Position numbers and translations under genes: made by a program. A DNA stretch of 64,000 nucleotides, from positions 3,596,001 through 3,660,000 of the forward strand of contig NZ_AP024651.1 of the NCBI RefSeq assembly GCF_019977295.1, in the 5' to 3' direction. Shown in pieces: positions 26,053-33,979 of the stretch; the first letter of the stretch is position 1, and every line of letters begins with the position of its first letter. Under the pieces are notes generated by a model. The model ran no database searches, was not told where the DNA came from, and was given only the letters and a program-made list of their open reading frames with translations. Origin of the DNA: Arthrobacter sp. StoSoilB20. GTDB lineage: Bacteria; Actinomycetota; Actinomycetes; Actinomycetales; Micrococcaceae.

Positions 26053-26421
26053 CTAGGACCGGTCGTGAAGCGTCACGTGGTAGCCGTCAGGATCGGCGAA
26101 GGTGAAGGTGCGGCCAAAAGGGCCATCGATTGGCGCCGTGACTATGGTGTGCCCATCGACGCGCAAAGCATCATGGATGGCTTGGACATCAGTGGCGTGC
26201 AGCCAGATTGAGGCACCAACACCCGGCTGGTCAACCGACGTCAGGTCCGTCCCGGGGGCGATGGTGCGGAGGGCGAAAGCGATGGGCTTTGTGTCAAACA
26301 CGACGGCGTGGGGCGGGCCTGCCTGCGAGCGGACAAGGCCGAGGTACTGCTCGTAAAACGCTTGGGACGCGTCGAGGTCGCGCGTCTGGAGGGAGATGAA
26401 GTCGGGGCCTGTAACGGGCAT
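26053..26421 (-). CDS. VOC family (glyoxalase-like) protein
   Basis: A 122-residue vicinal-oxygen-chelate protein with the paired beta-alpha-beta-beta-beta modules: FISLQTRDLDASQAFYEQYLGL at the start and FTFADPDGYHVTLHD at the end. Members include glyoxalases, dioxygenases and drug-resistance binding proteins; metal ligands are not certain here. It is divergent from a MarR gene, with two matching operators in the 63-base intergenic region, so MarR-type control by a small ligand is likely. Confidence 0.85.
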   Translation of the reverse strand: MPVTGPDFISLQTRDLDASQAFYEQYLGLVRSQAGPPHAVVFDTKPIAFALRTIAPGTDLTSVDQPGVGASIWLHATDVQAIHDALRVDGHTIVTAPIDGPFGRTFTFADPDGYHVTLHDRS

Positions 26422-26441
26422 GTGATGCTCCTATGGTTTCC

Positions 26442-26459
26442 GTGTCAGTTATCTGACAC
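26442..26459. promoter_or_regulatory. MarR operator 1
   Basis: GTGTCAGTTATCTGACAC is an 18-bp inverted repeat between the divergent VOC and MarR genes. It shares both arms with operator 2; the two centres are 27 bases apart. Confidence 0.8.
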
Positions 26460-26468
26460 ACCAAAGCT

Positions 26469-26486
26469 ATGTCAGAATACTGACAT
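26469..26486. promoter_or_regulatory. MarR operator 2, overlapping the marR start
   Basis: ATGTCAGAATACTGACAT is a near-perfect 18-bp inverted repeat whose right end covers the ATG of the MarR gene. Binding there would block its own expression directly. Confidence 0.8.
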
Positions 26487-26952
26487 GAGTCAACGCGGGA
26501 TCGACCTCACCACTTCGCTGGGGTATCTGCTGAAAGAAGCATCGAGTGCCTTGCGTGCCTCCATGGAAGCGGCCCTGAGGCCACTCGGGATGACGATCAC
26601 CCACTACTCCTGCCTGGAACTTCTTGCACAACGCCCGGGCCTGTCGAACTCTGAGCTGGCCAGGGGCGCGTTCGTCACCCGCCAGTCCATGAACGTGCTG
26701 CTACAGGCGTTGGAACGCGACGGCGACGTAACCCGCCCTGAAGAGGCACGCGTAGGCAAAGTGCTTCCCACGCAACTGACACCGCTGGGCCGTCGGAAAC
26801 TGGAAAAAGCGAGCGCCGCGGTCCGGGCCGTCGAGAACAGGATGCTCGGTGGTATGACCCACGACGAACAAGCCACCGCTTTCCAGGCACTGCAAAGCAT
26901 GATCCAGTCCCTGCGTGACGAGACCCAGGATGAAAAACATGAGCGTCAGTAG
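26485..26952 (+). CDS. MarR family transcriptional regulator
   Basis: A 155-residue MarR-type dimeric repressor. The winged helix spans about residues 45-100 (HYSCLELLAQRPGLSNSELARG, recognition helix TRQSMNVLLQALERDG, wing EARVGKVLPTQLTPLG). Helices at both ends would form the dimer interface. Start ATG 26485 lies within operator 2. It probably represses itself and the divergent VOC gene. Its last 14 bases overlap the start of a lipoprotein gene. Confidence 0.9.
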   Translation: MSQRGIDLTTSLGYLLKEASSALRASMEAALRPLGMTITHYSCLELLAQRPGLSNSELARGAFVTRQSMNVLLQALERDGDVTRPEEARVGKVLPTQLTPLGRRKLEKASAAVRAVENRMLGGMTHDEQATAFQALQSMIQSLRDETQDEKHERQ

Positions 26953-27472
26953 AACCATCCGGCTCGGCGTCGCTGCCATGGCAATCGTGGCGCTGCTCAG
27001 TGGCTGCACCACCGGGAACCAAGCCACAGACACCCAACCCACCGCCGCACCGACCTCCGCGGGCACGGTCGCTCCGCGCTCAATGTCCAGCGCGGAGGCA
27101 GCAGTAGCCCAGATCCCGGGCGCCCAATTTGATGCTGCCCGCGCTTGGGACGGCACCACCGCCTATGTCATTGCAACGCTCTCCGTGACACCCGCCTTCA
27201 CGGGAGACCCCGCGGCTCTTATTGACTACTCGCTGGCGCAGCTTGCTTCCCAGGACGAGCTGGACCGCGGACGCTTGGTGCGCTTCACCTTCGAAGGACC
27301 CGGGCAGGACACCGGGACAACCAAGGCGTTGTTGGCGACGCTGAACATCGGCTCGGCAGAGTACGGCGGCGGGTCCTCCTTGGAGCTTGCCAACCAGGAC
27401 TTGGATGACCGGTACGGCACCTGGCCCGCAACGGTTCCCAGCCTCCCGGCGTCGCTCATTTCACATCGCTGA
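26939..27472 (+). CDS. Lipoprotein, paralog of the 28250 lipoprotein
   Basis: A 177-residue predicted lipoprotein with lipobox LLSGC at about residues 20-24. ATG 26939 lies eight bases after AGGA, inside the end of the MarR gene. The mature part (AEAAVAQIPGA ... WDGTTAYV ... AFTGDPAALIDYSLAQLASQDE) aligns by eye with the protein at 28250. The family is unknown. Overlap with MarR suggests co-transcription, though this may be incidental. Confidence 0.75.
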   Translation: MSVSRTIRLGVAAMAIVALLSGCTTGNQATDTQPTAAPTSAGTVAPRSMSSAEAAVAQIPGAQFDAARAWDGTTAYVIATLSVTPAFTGDPAALIDYSLAQLASQDELDRGRLVRFTFEGPGQDTGTTKALLATLNIGSAEYGGGSSLELANQDLDDRYGTWPATVPSLPASLISHR

Positions 27473-27569
27473 ATCCGACGCATGGATTGCTGTGCCCATC
27501 GCAGCCTCCCCTCCTCACGTCTAGGGTGGATATGCCCGGGGAAAAACCCGGGACATATTGGGGGATTTA

Positions 27570-28253
27570 ATGCGCAGTACAGATTCACGACGTCGGCACC
27601 ACCGGTTGCTTTCAGGCACCGCTGTGGTGGTGCTCGCCGCAGTTACGGCCGGCGGGCTTGCCGGGTGCAGGGTTGTGAAGCGGCCGGCGCCGCCCTACCC
27701 CGAAGTCCAGTGGCAGGGCGCTGCGCCCAGCGGACCCCTTGAAGCCGACCCTTGGGTACAGGCCACGAGGAAGTTTCTCGAGGCTGAGGCCGTGGCCCGA
27801 AACATCAACGATTTCTCAATCCCCGAACTGGTCAAGACGGCCAGTAAGGATGTACGAAGCCGCGCCGCCCGGCCGGCATTCGAGGACGTCAAGCAAAGAC
27901 GACGCCCGGACATTCTTCCCGGACCAACACCGTTCTTGCCCCTATCGGTGACACAGGACTTCAGGGGCAATCGTGACCGGGCGGCGGTAAGGGGTTGCCG
28001 GGCAGCTGAATGGTCATCGGAGAAGGGCGACGTGCCCGCCGAGTTGAAAGGCTACGGCGTGGAGTACCGTATGGAGCGCCTGACCGATGGCACCCTGCGC
28101 GTTGAGTCCATTGCGGGGATCTCCGGCTCGGAATGCTCGGAGGTCAGCCTTCCCATGGCCTTGTTTGTACCGGCGCCGGAGCCCTCTGACGTCACTGACG
28201 CGAAGGACATTGTTATTGCTGAACGCACCGACCTCGATCCTGCAGGCAAGTGA
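27570..28253 (+). CDS. Hypothetical lipoprotein
   Basis: A 227-residue predicted lipoprotein with lipobox LAGC after an Arg-rich n-region (RSTDSRRRHHR). No enzyme motif is recognised. A predicted beta-rich C-terminal half contains YGVEYRMERLTDGTLRVESI. ATG 27570 follows GGGGGA by four to five bases. The next gene overlaps its stop by four bases, so the two are co-translated. Confidence 0.75.
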   Translation: MRSTDSRRRHHRLLSGTAVVVLAAVTAGGLAGCRVVKRPAPPYPEVQWQGAAPSGPLEADPWVQATRKFLEAEAVARNINDFSIPELVKTASKDVRSRAARPAFEDVKQRRRPDILPGPTPFLPLSVTQDFRGNRDRAAVRGCRAAEWSSEKGDVPAELKGYGVEYRMERLTDGTLRVESIAGISGSECSEVSLPMALFVPAPEPSDVTDAKDIVIAERTDLDPAGK

Positions 28254-28771
28254 GGGTAGGACGCCCACGCATGGGCATCGTCGTCCTGTTGCTGTTCTCT
28301 GCACTGTTGGCCGGCTGCACAGTTCCCGGTGACAATTCCAAGCCTCGTCGCAGCACCGCAGAGGCCGAAGCTGCCATCGCCAAAACACCTGGCGTGACGG
28401 CGCGTATCGGCAGGGCCTACGACGGATTTACCCCGTACCTTTCGGTGAATGTGGAGCTCTCCGAGGCTTTCACCGGTGATGAGGCAGCCCTCCTGGACCA
28501 GGTCTTGGCCCAAGTGTGGTCCCAGGACGAGGATGCCCCGGAGAAATACGTCACGTTGGGCGTGCACGGGGCCGGCCACACGGCCGCAACAACTTCGGCC
28601 GCCCTTGAACGCCTTGGGGTCGGCTCCATCGAGTACGCCGGCTCAGCCGTCAGCTTGATGGGTGCGGACCTGGAGGCCCGATACGGCGAGTGGCCGGGTT
28701 CCGTACCGAGCCCTTCGGCTGTGCCGAGGGTGGGCCAGGAGCTGGTTCAGGGGACTCCGCGGGCGGGGTAG
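28250..28771 (+). CDS. Lipoprotein, paralog of the 26939 lipoprotein
   Basis: A 173-residue predicted lipoprotein with lipobox LLAGC near residue 22. GTG 28250 overlaps the previous stop by four bases and gives an Arg-containing n-region; ATG 28271 is the alternative. Shared segments with the 26939 protein include AEAAIAKTPG, a Y/WDG.T.Y motif, AFTGDEAALLDQ, LAQ.SQDE, a GS.EY.G patch and RYGEWPGSVPS near the end. Function unknown. Confidence 0.75.
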   Translation: MRVGRPRMGIVVLLLFSALLAGCTVPGDNSKPRRSTAEAEAAIAKTPGVTARIGRAYDGFTPYLSVNVELSEAFTGDEAALLDQVLAQVWSQDEDAPEKYVTLGVHGAGHTAATTSAALERLGVGSIEYAGSAVSLMGADLEARYGEWPGSVPSPSAVPRVGQELVQGTPRAG

Positions 28772-28876
28772 GGCAGTTGCAGGATCCCGTAATTCCTGGG
28801 GATGCGAACCCGCAAGACCTTTGCGATTCGGGTGACACTTGACTCTGACACTGTGGAAGGCGGGAGAACTGGGAAC

Positions 28877-29680
28877 ATGTTATCCATCGGAGCTTTCGCG
28901 CAGATCGGGCAGGTGACCCATAGGATGCTGCGGCACTGGGACACCGCCGGTCTGCTGGTCCCAGCCCACGTTGACGAGTTCAGCGGCTACCGATCATATG
29001 ATCCCTCTCAACTTGAGCGTCTGCATCGAATTGTTGCCCTGCGCCAGCTTGGCTTCGGCCTCAACGACATCTCGTCGATTCTTGACCAGGGCGTCGAGGC
29101 CGATCGCATCGCAGCGTTGTTGCGGATTCGCCGCGCAGAGGTTGAGCAGGAGTACAGGATCGCTGCCGGCCGACTCGTGGACGTGCAAAGGCGGCTCCAT
29201 TTCATCGAGAAAGAGAATCACATGTCCCAGATCGAAATCATTGAAAAGCCCTTGCCCGCTGTCCGCCTCGCGGCCCGCCGCGCTGTCGTGGCGGACCAAC
29301 CAGAGGTGGCAAATGTAGTGGGTCCGGCCTTTGACGCCGTTTCCCGGATCATCGGCGATGAGCGTGGAACCCTGGAGACGCCAGTGGCGTCGTATGAGAC
29401 GGTCGAGGAGGGCCTGCAAATCATCGCCGGCTACGCCTACAAGGGACCCTCGCGCGACGGCATCGAAATTATCGACCTGCCTGCTGTTGAAAACGCCGTC
29501 TGTGGCGTCCACCTTGGCTCCATGGAGCACATTGCAGAAAGCTGGCAGGCGCTCCACGCTGAGGTCTTCGCTCGAGGTCTTGTCCACTCAGGTCCCTGCC
29601 GCGAAGTATACGTTCGAGCGATTTCAGAGGATCAGTCCGACTGGGTGACCGAGTTGCAGCAGCCTGTTCGGAGGGACTAA
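28877..29680 (+). CDS. MerR family regulator with GyrI-like effector domain
   Basis: A 267-residue MerR/BmrR-type activator. The N-terminal winged helix (LSIGAFAQIGQVTHRMLRHW, then YRSYDPSQLERLHRIVALRQLGFGL) is followed by a coiled-coil dimerisation helix near residues 80-115. A GyrI-like ligand-binding domain covers residues 116-267 (LPAVRLAARRAVV and PCREVYVRAISED). Such proteins sense cationic or amphipathic compounds and remodel promoters with long spacers. No clear target is adjacent, so it may act elsewhere. Confidence 0.88.
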   Translation: MLSIGAFAQIGQVTHRMLRHWDTAGLLVPAHVDEFSGYRSYDPSQLERLHRIVALRQLGFGLNDISSILDQGVEADRIAALLRIRRAEVEQEYRIAAGRLVDVQRRLHFIEKENHMSQIEIIEKPLPAVRLAARRAVVADQPEVANVVGPAFDAVSRIIGDERGTLETPVASYETVEEGLQIIAGYAYKGPSRDGIEIIDLPAVENAVCGVHLGSMEHIAESWQALHAEVFARGLVHSGPCREVYVRAISEDQSDWVTELQQPVRRD

Positions 29681-29721
29681 GCATCCTTCCTGTTAAGGTC
29701 TCTTAGGATTCCGGTGCACTC

Positions 29722-30024
29722 CTAGGTTTCCGGTGCGCTTCCGGGCGTTTCCTCGCCAACCCAGCGTTCCAGCGCGATGATCGCCTCGCGCAGGGCGTAA
29801 CCCCTATCGGTCAGCGCGTACGCCCGGGTGTTGTGCCGGAGGGGCAGTCGGGACAGCACTCCGGCGGCCTCTAGCTCGCGGAGTCGGGTCGCGAGCATGT
29901 TGGTAGGCACTCCGAGGTCGCGCTGCAGATCGCCGTAACGCTGTGGTCCGTCAAGCAGCCGCTCAACGATGAGCAGAGCCCACCGCGCACCGACAATGTC
30001 GAGGGCGGCGGCGAGTTTGCTCAC
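29722..30024 (-). CDS. HxlR family transcriptional regulator
   Basis: A 100-residue HxlR-type winged-helix regulator: LDIVGARWALLIVERLLDGPQRYGDL, then GVPTNMLATRLRELEAAGVL and the wing ending YALTDRGYALREAI. GTG 30024 overlaps the stop of the VOC gene by four bases (GTGA); an ATG at 30054 would lengthen the overlap. The family's usual conserved Cys near the N-terminus is absent. It is probably co-expressed with the VOC gene. Confidence 0.82.
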   Translation of the reverse strand: MSKLAAALDIVGARWALLIVERLLDGPQRYGDLQRDLGVPTNMLATRLRELEAAGVLSRLPLRHNTRAYALTDRGYALREAIIALERWVGEETPGSAPET

Positions 30025-30425
30025 GCGGTCTGATCGGAGTCCGGCTTCATCCAAAACGGCGAGTAGTGGTAGCCGTCGGGGTCATCGAACTGGCGTTGGT
30101 ACATGAAGGGATAGTCGTCGGTGTCACCGATCCGGCCGCCGGCTGCGCTGGCGCGTTCGATGAGTTCGTCCACCGCTTCCCGGCTGTCGAGGTCGAAGGA
30201 GATAGTGACCTTGGAGGGGGTGTCGGGTCCGCCGACCAGTTCCTCGGCGCCGCCGACGCTTGCGTACATCTCCCGGCTGCCGAGCATGAGGTACTGCTCG
30301 GACGCGATCTCAAAGCATGACACGTTGTGATCGGACATCTTGGTGTTCAGGGTCCAGCCAAGGGCTGTGTAAAAGGCGGTTGCGCGGTCGACGCTGTCAA
30401 CGGGGCAAGTTATAAAGAGGCTCAT
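30021..30425 (-). CDS. VOC family protein (PhnB-like)
   Basis: A 134-residue VOC-superfamily protein with motifs LFITCPVDSVDRATAFYTALGW and RQFDDPDGYHYSPFW. The GRIGDTDDYPFMYQRQF segment is the usual form in PhnB/YaeR-like members. Catalytic status is unknown. It starts at ATG 30425 and is the first gene of a two-gene unit with the HxlR regulator. Confidence 0.85.
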   Translation of the reverse strand: MSLFITCPVDSVDRATAFYTALGWTLNTKMSDHNVSCFEIASEQYLMLGSREMYASVGGAEELVGGPDTPSKVTISFDLDSREAVDELIERASAAGGRIGDTDDYPFMYQRQFDDPDGYHYSPFWMKPDSDQTA

Positions 30426-30537
30426 GCGGTCATACTTGCAAAATGCAAGTGCCCCGTCAAGACCCTGGGAAAGCGAACCCGGCGCGGCAAATGAACTCTC
30501 TGCGGAGACCGTTGCCGGGCCGTGAACCGGACAACCA

Positions 30538-30921
30538 TCACTGCAGCACGGTTTGGATCCTTTTCAGGTTTGCAAGCCATGCCACATAGTCTTCGTCGTC
30601 CTCACCGAGTTCCGCCCACACGTCGTGCCCATCAGCCTCGGGGTCCTCGATGATGTCCTGAATGGCATTCGCAGCGCGCACATTCAGCGCCGAGGGCGGA
30701 GTCGGCCTGCCGGCAGCCCACTCGGCCACGTCAGGATGGACCTCTATGTCGTCATTGCCGCTCAGGAGGGCCAAGACGGCGCCGGCGGCAATGATGCTCT
30801 CCGTGGTACCACCCTCAAGTGTTTCCTGAATGAAGGGAAATACGTCCGGCGCTTCCGTGAGATCACCAAACCAATCGAGGGCATCGTCATTGCCGAAACT
30901 TCCCGTGGACCAAGCACCCAT
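30538..30921 (-). CDS. DUF4259 domain protein
   Basis: A 127-residue acidic protein matching DUF4259: it begins GAWSTGSFGNDDALDWFGDL and ends with a helical region rich in Asp and Glu (WAELGEDDEDYVAWLANLKR). No signal peptide or membrane segment is seen. Start ATG 30921 is preceded by GAGGAG; an upstream in-frame ATG at 30993 gives a basic tail unlike the family. It is the only gene between the VOC pair and the tandem-repeat array. Function unknown. Confidence 0.82.
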   Translation of the reverse strand: MGAWSTGSFGNDDALDWFGDLTEAPDVFPFIQETLEGGTTESIIAAGAVLALLSGNDDIEVHPDVAEWAAGRPTPPSALNVRAANAIQDIIEDPEADGHDVWAELGEDDEDYVAWLANLKRIQTVLQ

Positions 30922-31095
30922 TCCAAACTCCTCTCGTCGTGAGTCCATCATGGCTGAAAATGCCCTCCGATCGGATCCCCGTCGATGTCTCACCGGGAGT
31001 TACCTCACCGCCGGACGTTTGAACGCCTCAGGCCCACCCGCCCCAGCGGGCAACCCGGAATGGGGTGCCCGCCGTTGGCAGAGAGGGGAAAATGC

Positions 31096-31374
31096 TCGGG
31101 GGATGTGAAAGAGCGTTTCGCCCGGACCCGGGGGATGTGAGAGACCGTCACACCCGGACCCGGGGGATGTGAGAGACCGTCACACCCGGACCCGGGGGAT
31201 GTGAGAGACCGTCACACCCGGACCCGGGGGATGTGAGAGACCGTCACACCCGGACCCGGGGGATGTGAGAGACCGTCACACCCGGACCCGGGGGATCTGA
31301 AATAGCATCACACCCGAACCCCGGGGAGGTGATAGAGCGTCACGCCTAAACCCGGGGGATGTGAGAGAGGGCGC
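31096..31374. repeat. Nine-copy 32-bp tandem repeat with internal dyad
   Basis: The ATGTGA landmark, or its variant, recurs at 31103, 31135, 31167, 31199, 31231, 31263, 31295, 31327 and 31359, an exact 32-base period. Units 2-6 are identical or nearly so; units 1 and 7-9 have diverged. Each unit holds TGTGAGAGACCGTCACA, a 5-bp inverted repeat with 7-base spacer, and a CCCGGACCCGGGGG block. The array lies between the DUF4259 start and the end of the 2-oxoacid dehydrogenase operon. There are no unique spacers, so it is not CRISPR. Confidence 0.92.
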
Positions 31375-31379
31375 CTGGG

Positions 31380-32888
31380 TTACATGTCCGCGAGTGCCCC
31401 ACCGGGGTTCTCGATTGCGTCAGCCACGTACCGGAGGAAGCCGGCCGCGGTTTCGCCGTCGCATACGCGGTGGTCGAAGGCGAGAGTCAGTTCGGTGACC
31501 TTGCGGACGGCCAGTTCGCCGTTGACCACCCAAGGCTTGTCAATGATGCGACCTACGCCCAGCATCGCAACCTCGGGGTAGTTGATGATCGCGGCCGAGC
31601 CGTCCACACCGAACACGCCATAGTTGTTCAGCGTGAAGGTGCCTGAGCCCAGTTCAGTAGGGGTCGCCTTTCCTTCACGGGCGACGGCGGTGAGCCGGCG
31701 GATCTCTGCGTCCAGTTCGCGGGCGCTCAAGCCATGGGCGTTCCGAACGGACGGGACCACGAGTCCGCGGTCGGTCTGGGCTGCGAAGCCGAGGTTGATA
31801 CCGTCGAAACCGACGATCTCCTGCGAGCCGTCCGAAGCGGTCTCAAAGCGCGTGTTCAAGGCCGGGTACTTTTTTAACCCAGCCGTGACAAAACGAGCGA
31901 TAAAGGCCAGCAGACCGGGGGTGTCGTGCGGTGCGCGCTTCTTGAGCTCGGCCCGCATCTCCAGCAGCGCGGTCGCGTCCACATCCACCCATACGGTGGC
32001 TTCGGGGATCTCTGAGCGACTGCGGGTCATGTTCGCGGCAACAGCCTTCCGGACCCCACGAACAGGCGTCCGCGCCGAGACAGCCAAACCAGTCCGGCTA
32101 TCAACGGCACCCGCATCAGCAGCAACGGGAGCGGCAGCAGGCACACGAGGAGCAGCCGGAGCCGAGTCAGGAGCAGCAACAGGGGCAGTAATCGCAGCCT
32201 CCACATCGCGCCGCATGATCAGCCCGCTGGAGCCCGAACCCTCAATCGCTTCGAGGGAAACCCCGTGGTCACGTGCCATCTTCCGCACCAGCGGTGAGAT
32301 GACAGCACTGAGCTTGCCAGGGATACGCGTCCCCGCCACAGCCGGCTCCATCACCGGCTCAGCAACAGAAGTAATAGTGGCAGGAGCAGCAGGAGCAGAA
32401 ACCGAAGAATCAACGACAGAAACACTCGCCTTCCGCGGTCGGGTCCGTCCACCGGTCACTCCCCCGGGCGTCCCGTACCCAATGAGCACGTTGCCCGAGC
32501 CGGCCTTCTCCTCGGTCCGGTACGTCTCCGCAGCGGCTTCCACCGCAGACGAAACGTCAAGACCCGACGACACCGGCGAAGGATCCACAGACCCAGCCGG
32601 AGCAGCAACCGGAGCGGCAGCGGGCGAACCAGCAGAAGAACCCACGCGAGCGATCGAGATCAGCGGCTTGCCGACGTCGAGCGTTTGACCGGCTTCACCG
32701 TGCAGCTCGGCAACGGTGCCGGCGTAAGGCGAGGGCACCTCAACCATGGACTTGGCGGTCTCAACCTCGGCAATTGGCTGGTCAACCACAATCTCGTCAC
32801 CCACGGCAACGAGCCAGTTCACCAGTTCGGCCTCGGTGAGGCCCTCCCCGAGGTCGGGCAGTTTGAAGACCTGCATATCTGAGCTCAT
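31380..32888 (-). CDS. bkdC: Dihydrolipoamide acyltransferase, E2 of 2-oxoacid dehydrogenase
   Basis: A 502-residue E2 core subunit. The lipoyl domain carries the target Lys46 in VETAKSMVEV. An E3/E1-binding domain lies at about 200-235 (SPLVRKMARDHGVSLEAIEGSG), and the acyltransferase domain has the catalytic HRVCDG with His near 473. Ala/Pro-rich linkers join the domains. E2 transfers the acyl group from E1 to CoA. ATG 32888 is behind GGGAGGA, two bases after the E1 beta stop codon. Pairing with separate E1 alpha and beta genes and an Lrp regulator favours branched-chain over pyruvate substrate, but this is inference. Confidence 0.9.
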   Translation of the reverse strand: MSSDMQVFKLPDLGEGLTEAELVNWLVAVGDEIVVDQPIAEVETAKSMVEVPSPYAGTVAELHGEAGQTLDVGKPLISIARVGSSAGSPAAAPVAAPAGSVDPSPVSSGLDVSSAVEAAAETYRTEEKAGSGNVLIGYGTPGGVTGGRTRPRKASVSVVDSSVSAPAAPATITSVAEPVMEPAVAGTRIPGKLSAVISPLVRKMARDHGVSLEAIEGSGSSGLIMRRDVEAAITAPVAAPDSAPAAPRVPAAAPVAADAGAVDSRTGLAVSARTPVRGVRKAVAANMTRSRSEIPEATVWVDVDATALLEMRAELKKRAPHDTPGLLAFIARFVTAGLKKYPALNTRFETASDGSQEIVGFDGINLGFAAQTDRGLVVPSVRNAHGLSARELDAEIRRLTAVAREGKATPTELGSGTFTLNNYGVFGVDGSAAIINYPEVAMLGVGRIIDKPWVVNGELAVRKVTELTLAFDHRVCDGETAAGFLRYVADAIENPGGALADM

Positions 32889-32890
32889 GG

Positions 32891-33979
32891 TCAGTCCTCC
32901 CATTGAAGATCGTCAACGGCGTCGAGGATGCGGTCGACGCTTGGCAAGTAGTAGTGCTCCAGCTTGGGAGACGGGAACGGGACATCGAAGCCCGTGACGC
33001 GAAGGATGGGCGCCGCAAGGTAGTGGAACGCGCGTTCTTGGACGCGGGCCACGATCTCGGAGGACACGGAGGCGAAACCGTGGGCTTCGGCGATCACGAC
33101 GGCGCGTCCGGTCTTGCGAACGGACGCACAGACTGTTTCGTCGTCGAAGGGGACGAGGGTGCGGACGTCGATGACTTCCAGGGATCGGCCCTCCTCGGCG
33201 GCGGCAGCCGCAGCAGCCATCGCGGTGGGGACAGACGGACCGTAGGCGATTAGGGTTGCATCCGTGCCGGGACGGGCAACAGCCGCGCGGCCCTCGGTGG
33301 AGGTACCGGCGTCGTGCTCTGCCCTTAGTGCACCCAGGTCCACCTGATCCTTGGACCAGTAAAGCTTTTTGGGTTCCATGAACATGACGGGGTCATCGGA
33401 GTCGATGGCTTCGCGGAGCATGCGGTAGCCGTCGGCCACGGTGGCCGGGGTGTATACCTTCAGGCCGGCGGTGTGGGCGTAGTAGGACTCGGAGGAGTCA
33501 CAGTGGTGCTCCACTCCCCCGATGCCGCCGGCGTAGGGGACTCGGATGACCATGGGCATTTTGAGCTTGCCCTTGGTGCGGTTGTGCATTTTGGCTACGT
33601 GGCTGACGATCTGTTCGAAGGCCGGGTAGGCGAAGGCGTCGAACTGCATTTCGATCACGGGGCGCATGCCGTTGATGGCCATGCCCACGGCCATGCCAAC
33701 GATGCCGGACTCGGCCAGCGGGGTGTCGAAGCAACGCTGCTCGCCGAATTCGGCCATGAGGCCGTCGGTAATGCGGAAGACGCCTCCCAGCATGCCGACG
33801 TCCTCGCCGAAGACCAGAACCGAGGGGTCGGCGCGCATGGCATCGGCCATGGCGGTGTTCAGTGCTTTGGCCATGGTGAGGCTCTGCGGGCCGGTGGCCT
33901 CGGCAGTGGCGGCAGCGGAAGCGGCGGCGCTGGCTGTAGCTGCGCTGACGTTGGCGGTGGCGGTGGTGGTGACGGTCAT
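32891..33979 (-). CDS. bkdB: 2-oxoacid dehydrogenase E1 beta subunit
   Basis: A 362-residue E1 beta subunit that forms an alpha2beta2 thiamine-diphosphate enzyme with the gene upstream. Conserved segments: VLVFGEDVGMLGGVFRITDG, FDTPLAESGIVGMAVGMA, VIRVPYAGGIGGVEHHCDSS, and VIAEAHGFASVSSEI near the C-terminus. Residues 2-30 are an unusual Thr/Ala-rich leader before the domain begins at QSLTMAKALNTAM. ATG 33979 follows GAGGAGAGCGC and overlaps the E1 alpha stop by four bases. Confidence 0.92.
   Translation of the reverse strand: MTVTTTATANVSAATASAAASAAATAEATGPQSLTMAKALNTAMADAMRADPSVLVFGEDVGMLGGVFRITDGLMAEFGEQRCFDTPLAESGIVGMAVGMAINGMRPVIEMQFDAFAYPAFEQIVSHVAKMHNRTKGKLKMPMVIRVPYAGGIGGVEHHCDSSESYYAHTAGLKVYTPATVADGYRMLREAIDSDDPVMFMEPKKLYWSKDQVDLGALRAEHDAGTSTEGRAAVARPGTDATLIAYGPSVPTAMAAAAAAAEEGRSLEVIDVRTLVPFDDETVCASVRKTGRAVVIAEAHGFASVSSEIVARVQERAFHYLAAPILRVTGFDVPFPSPKLEHYYLPSVDRILDAVDDLQWED

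Noticed and set aside
31103..31295. CRP/cAMP receptor sites in the 32-bp repeats
   Set aside because: TGTGA and TCACA are seven bases apart rather than six, and the array lies at the 3' end of an operon; kept only as a possible protein-binding dyad.
31096..31374. CRISPR-like array
   Set aside because: The whole 32-base unit repeats without unique spacers, and no cas genes are nearby. It is a simple tandem repeat.
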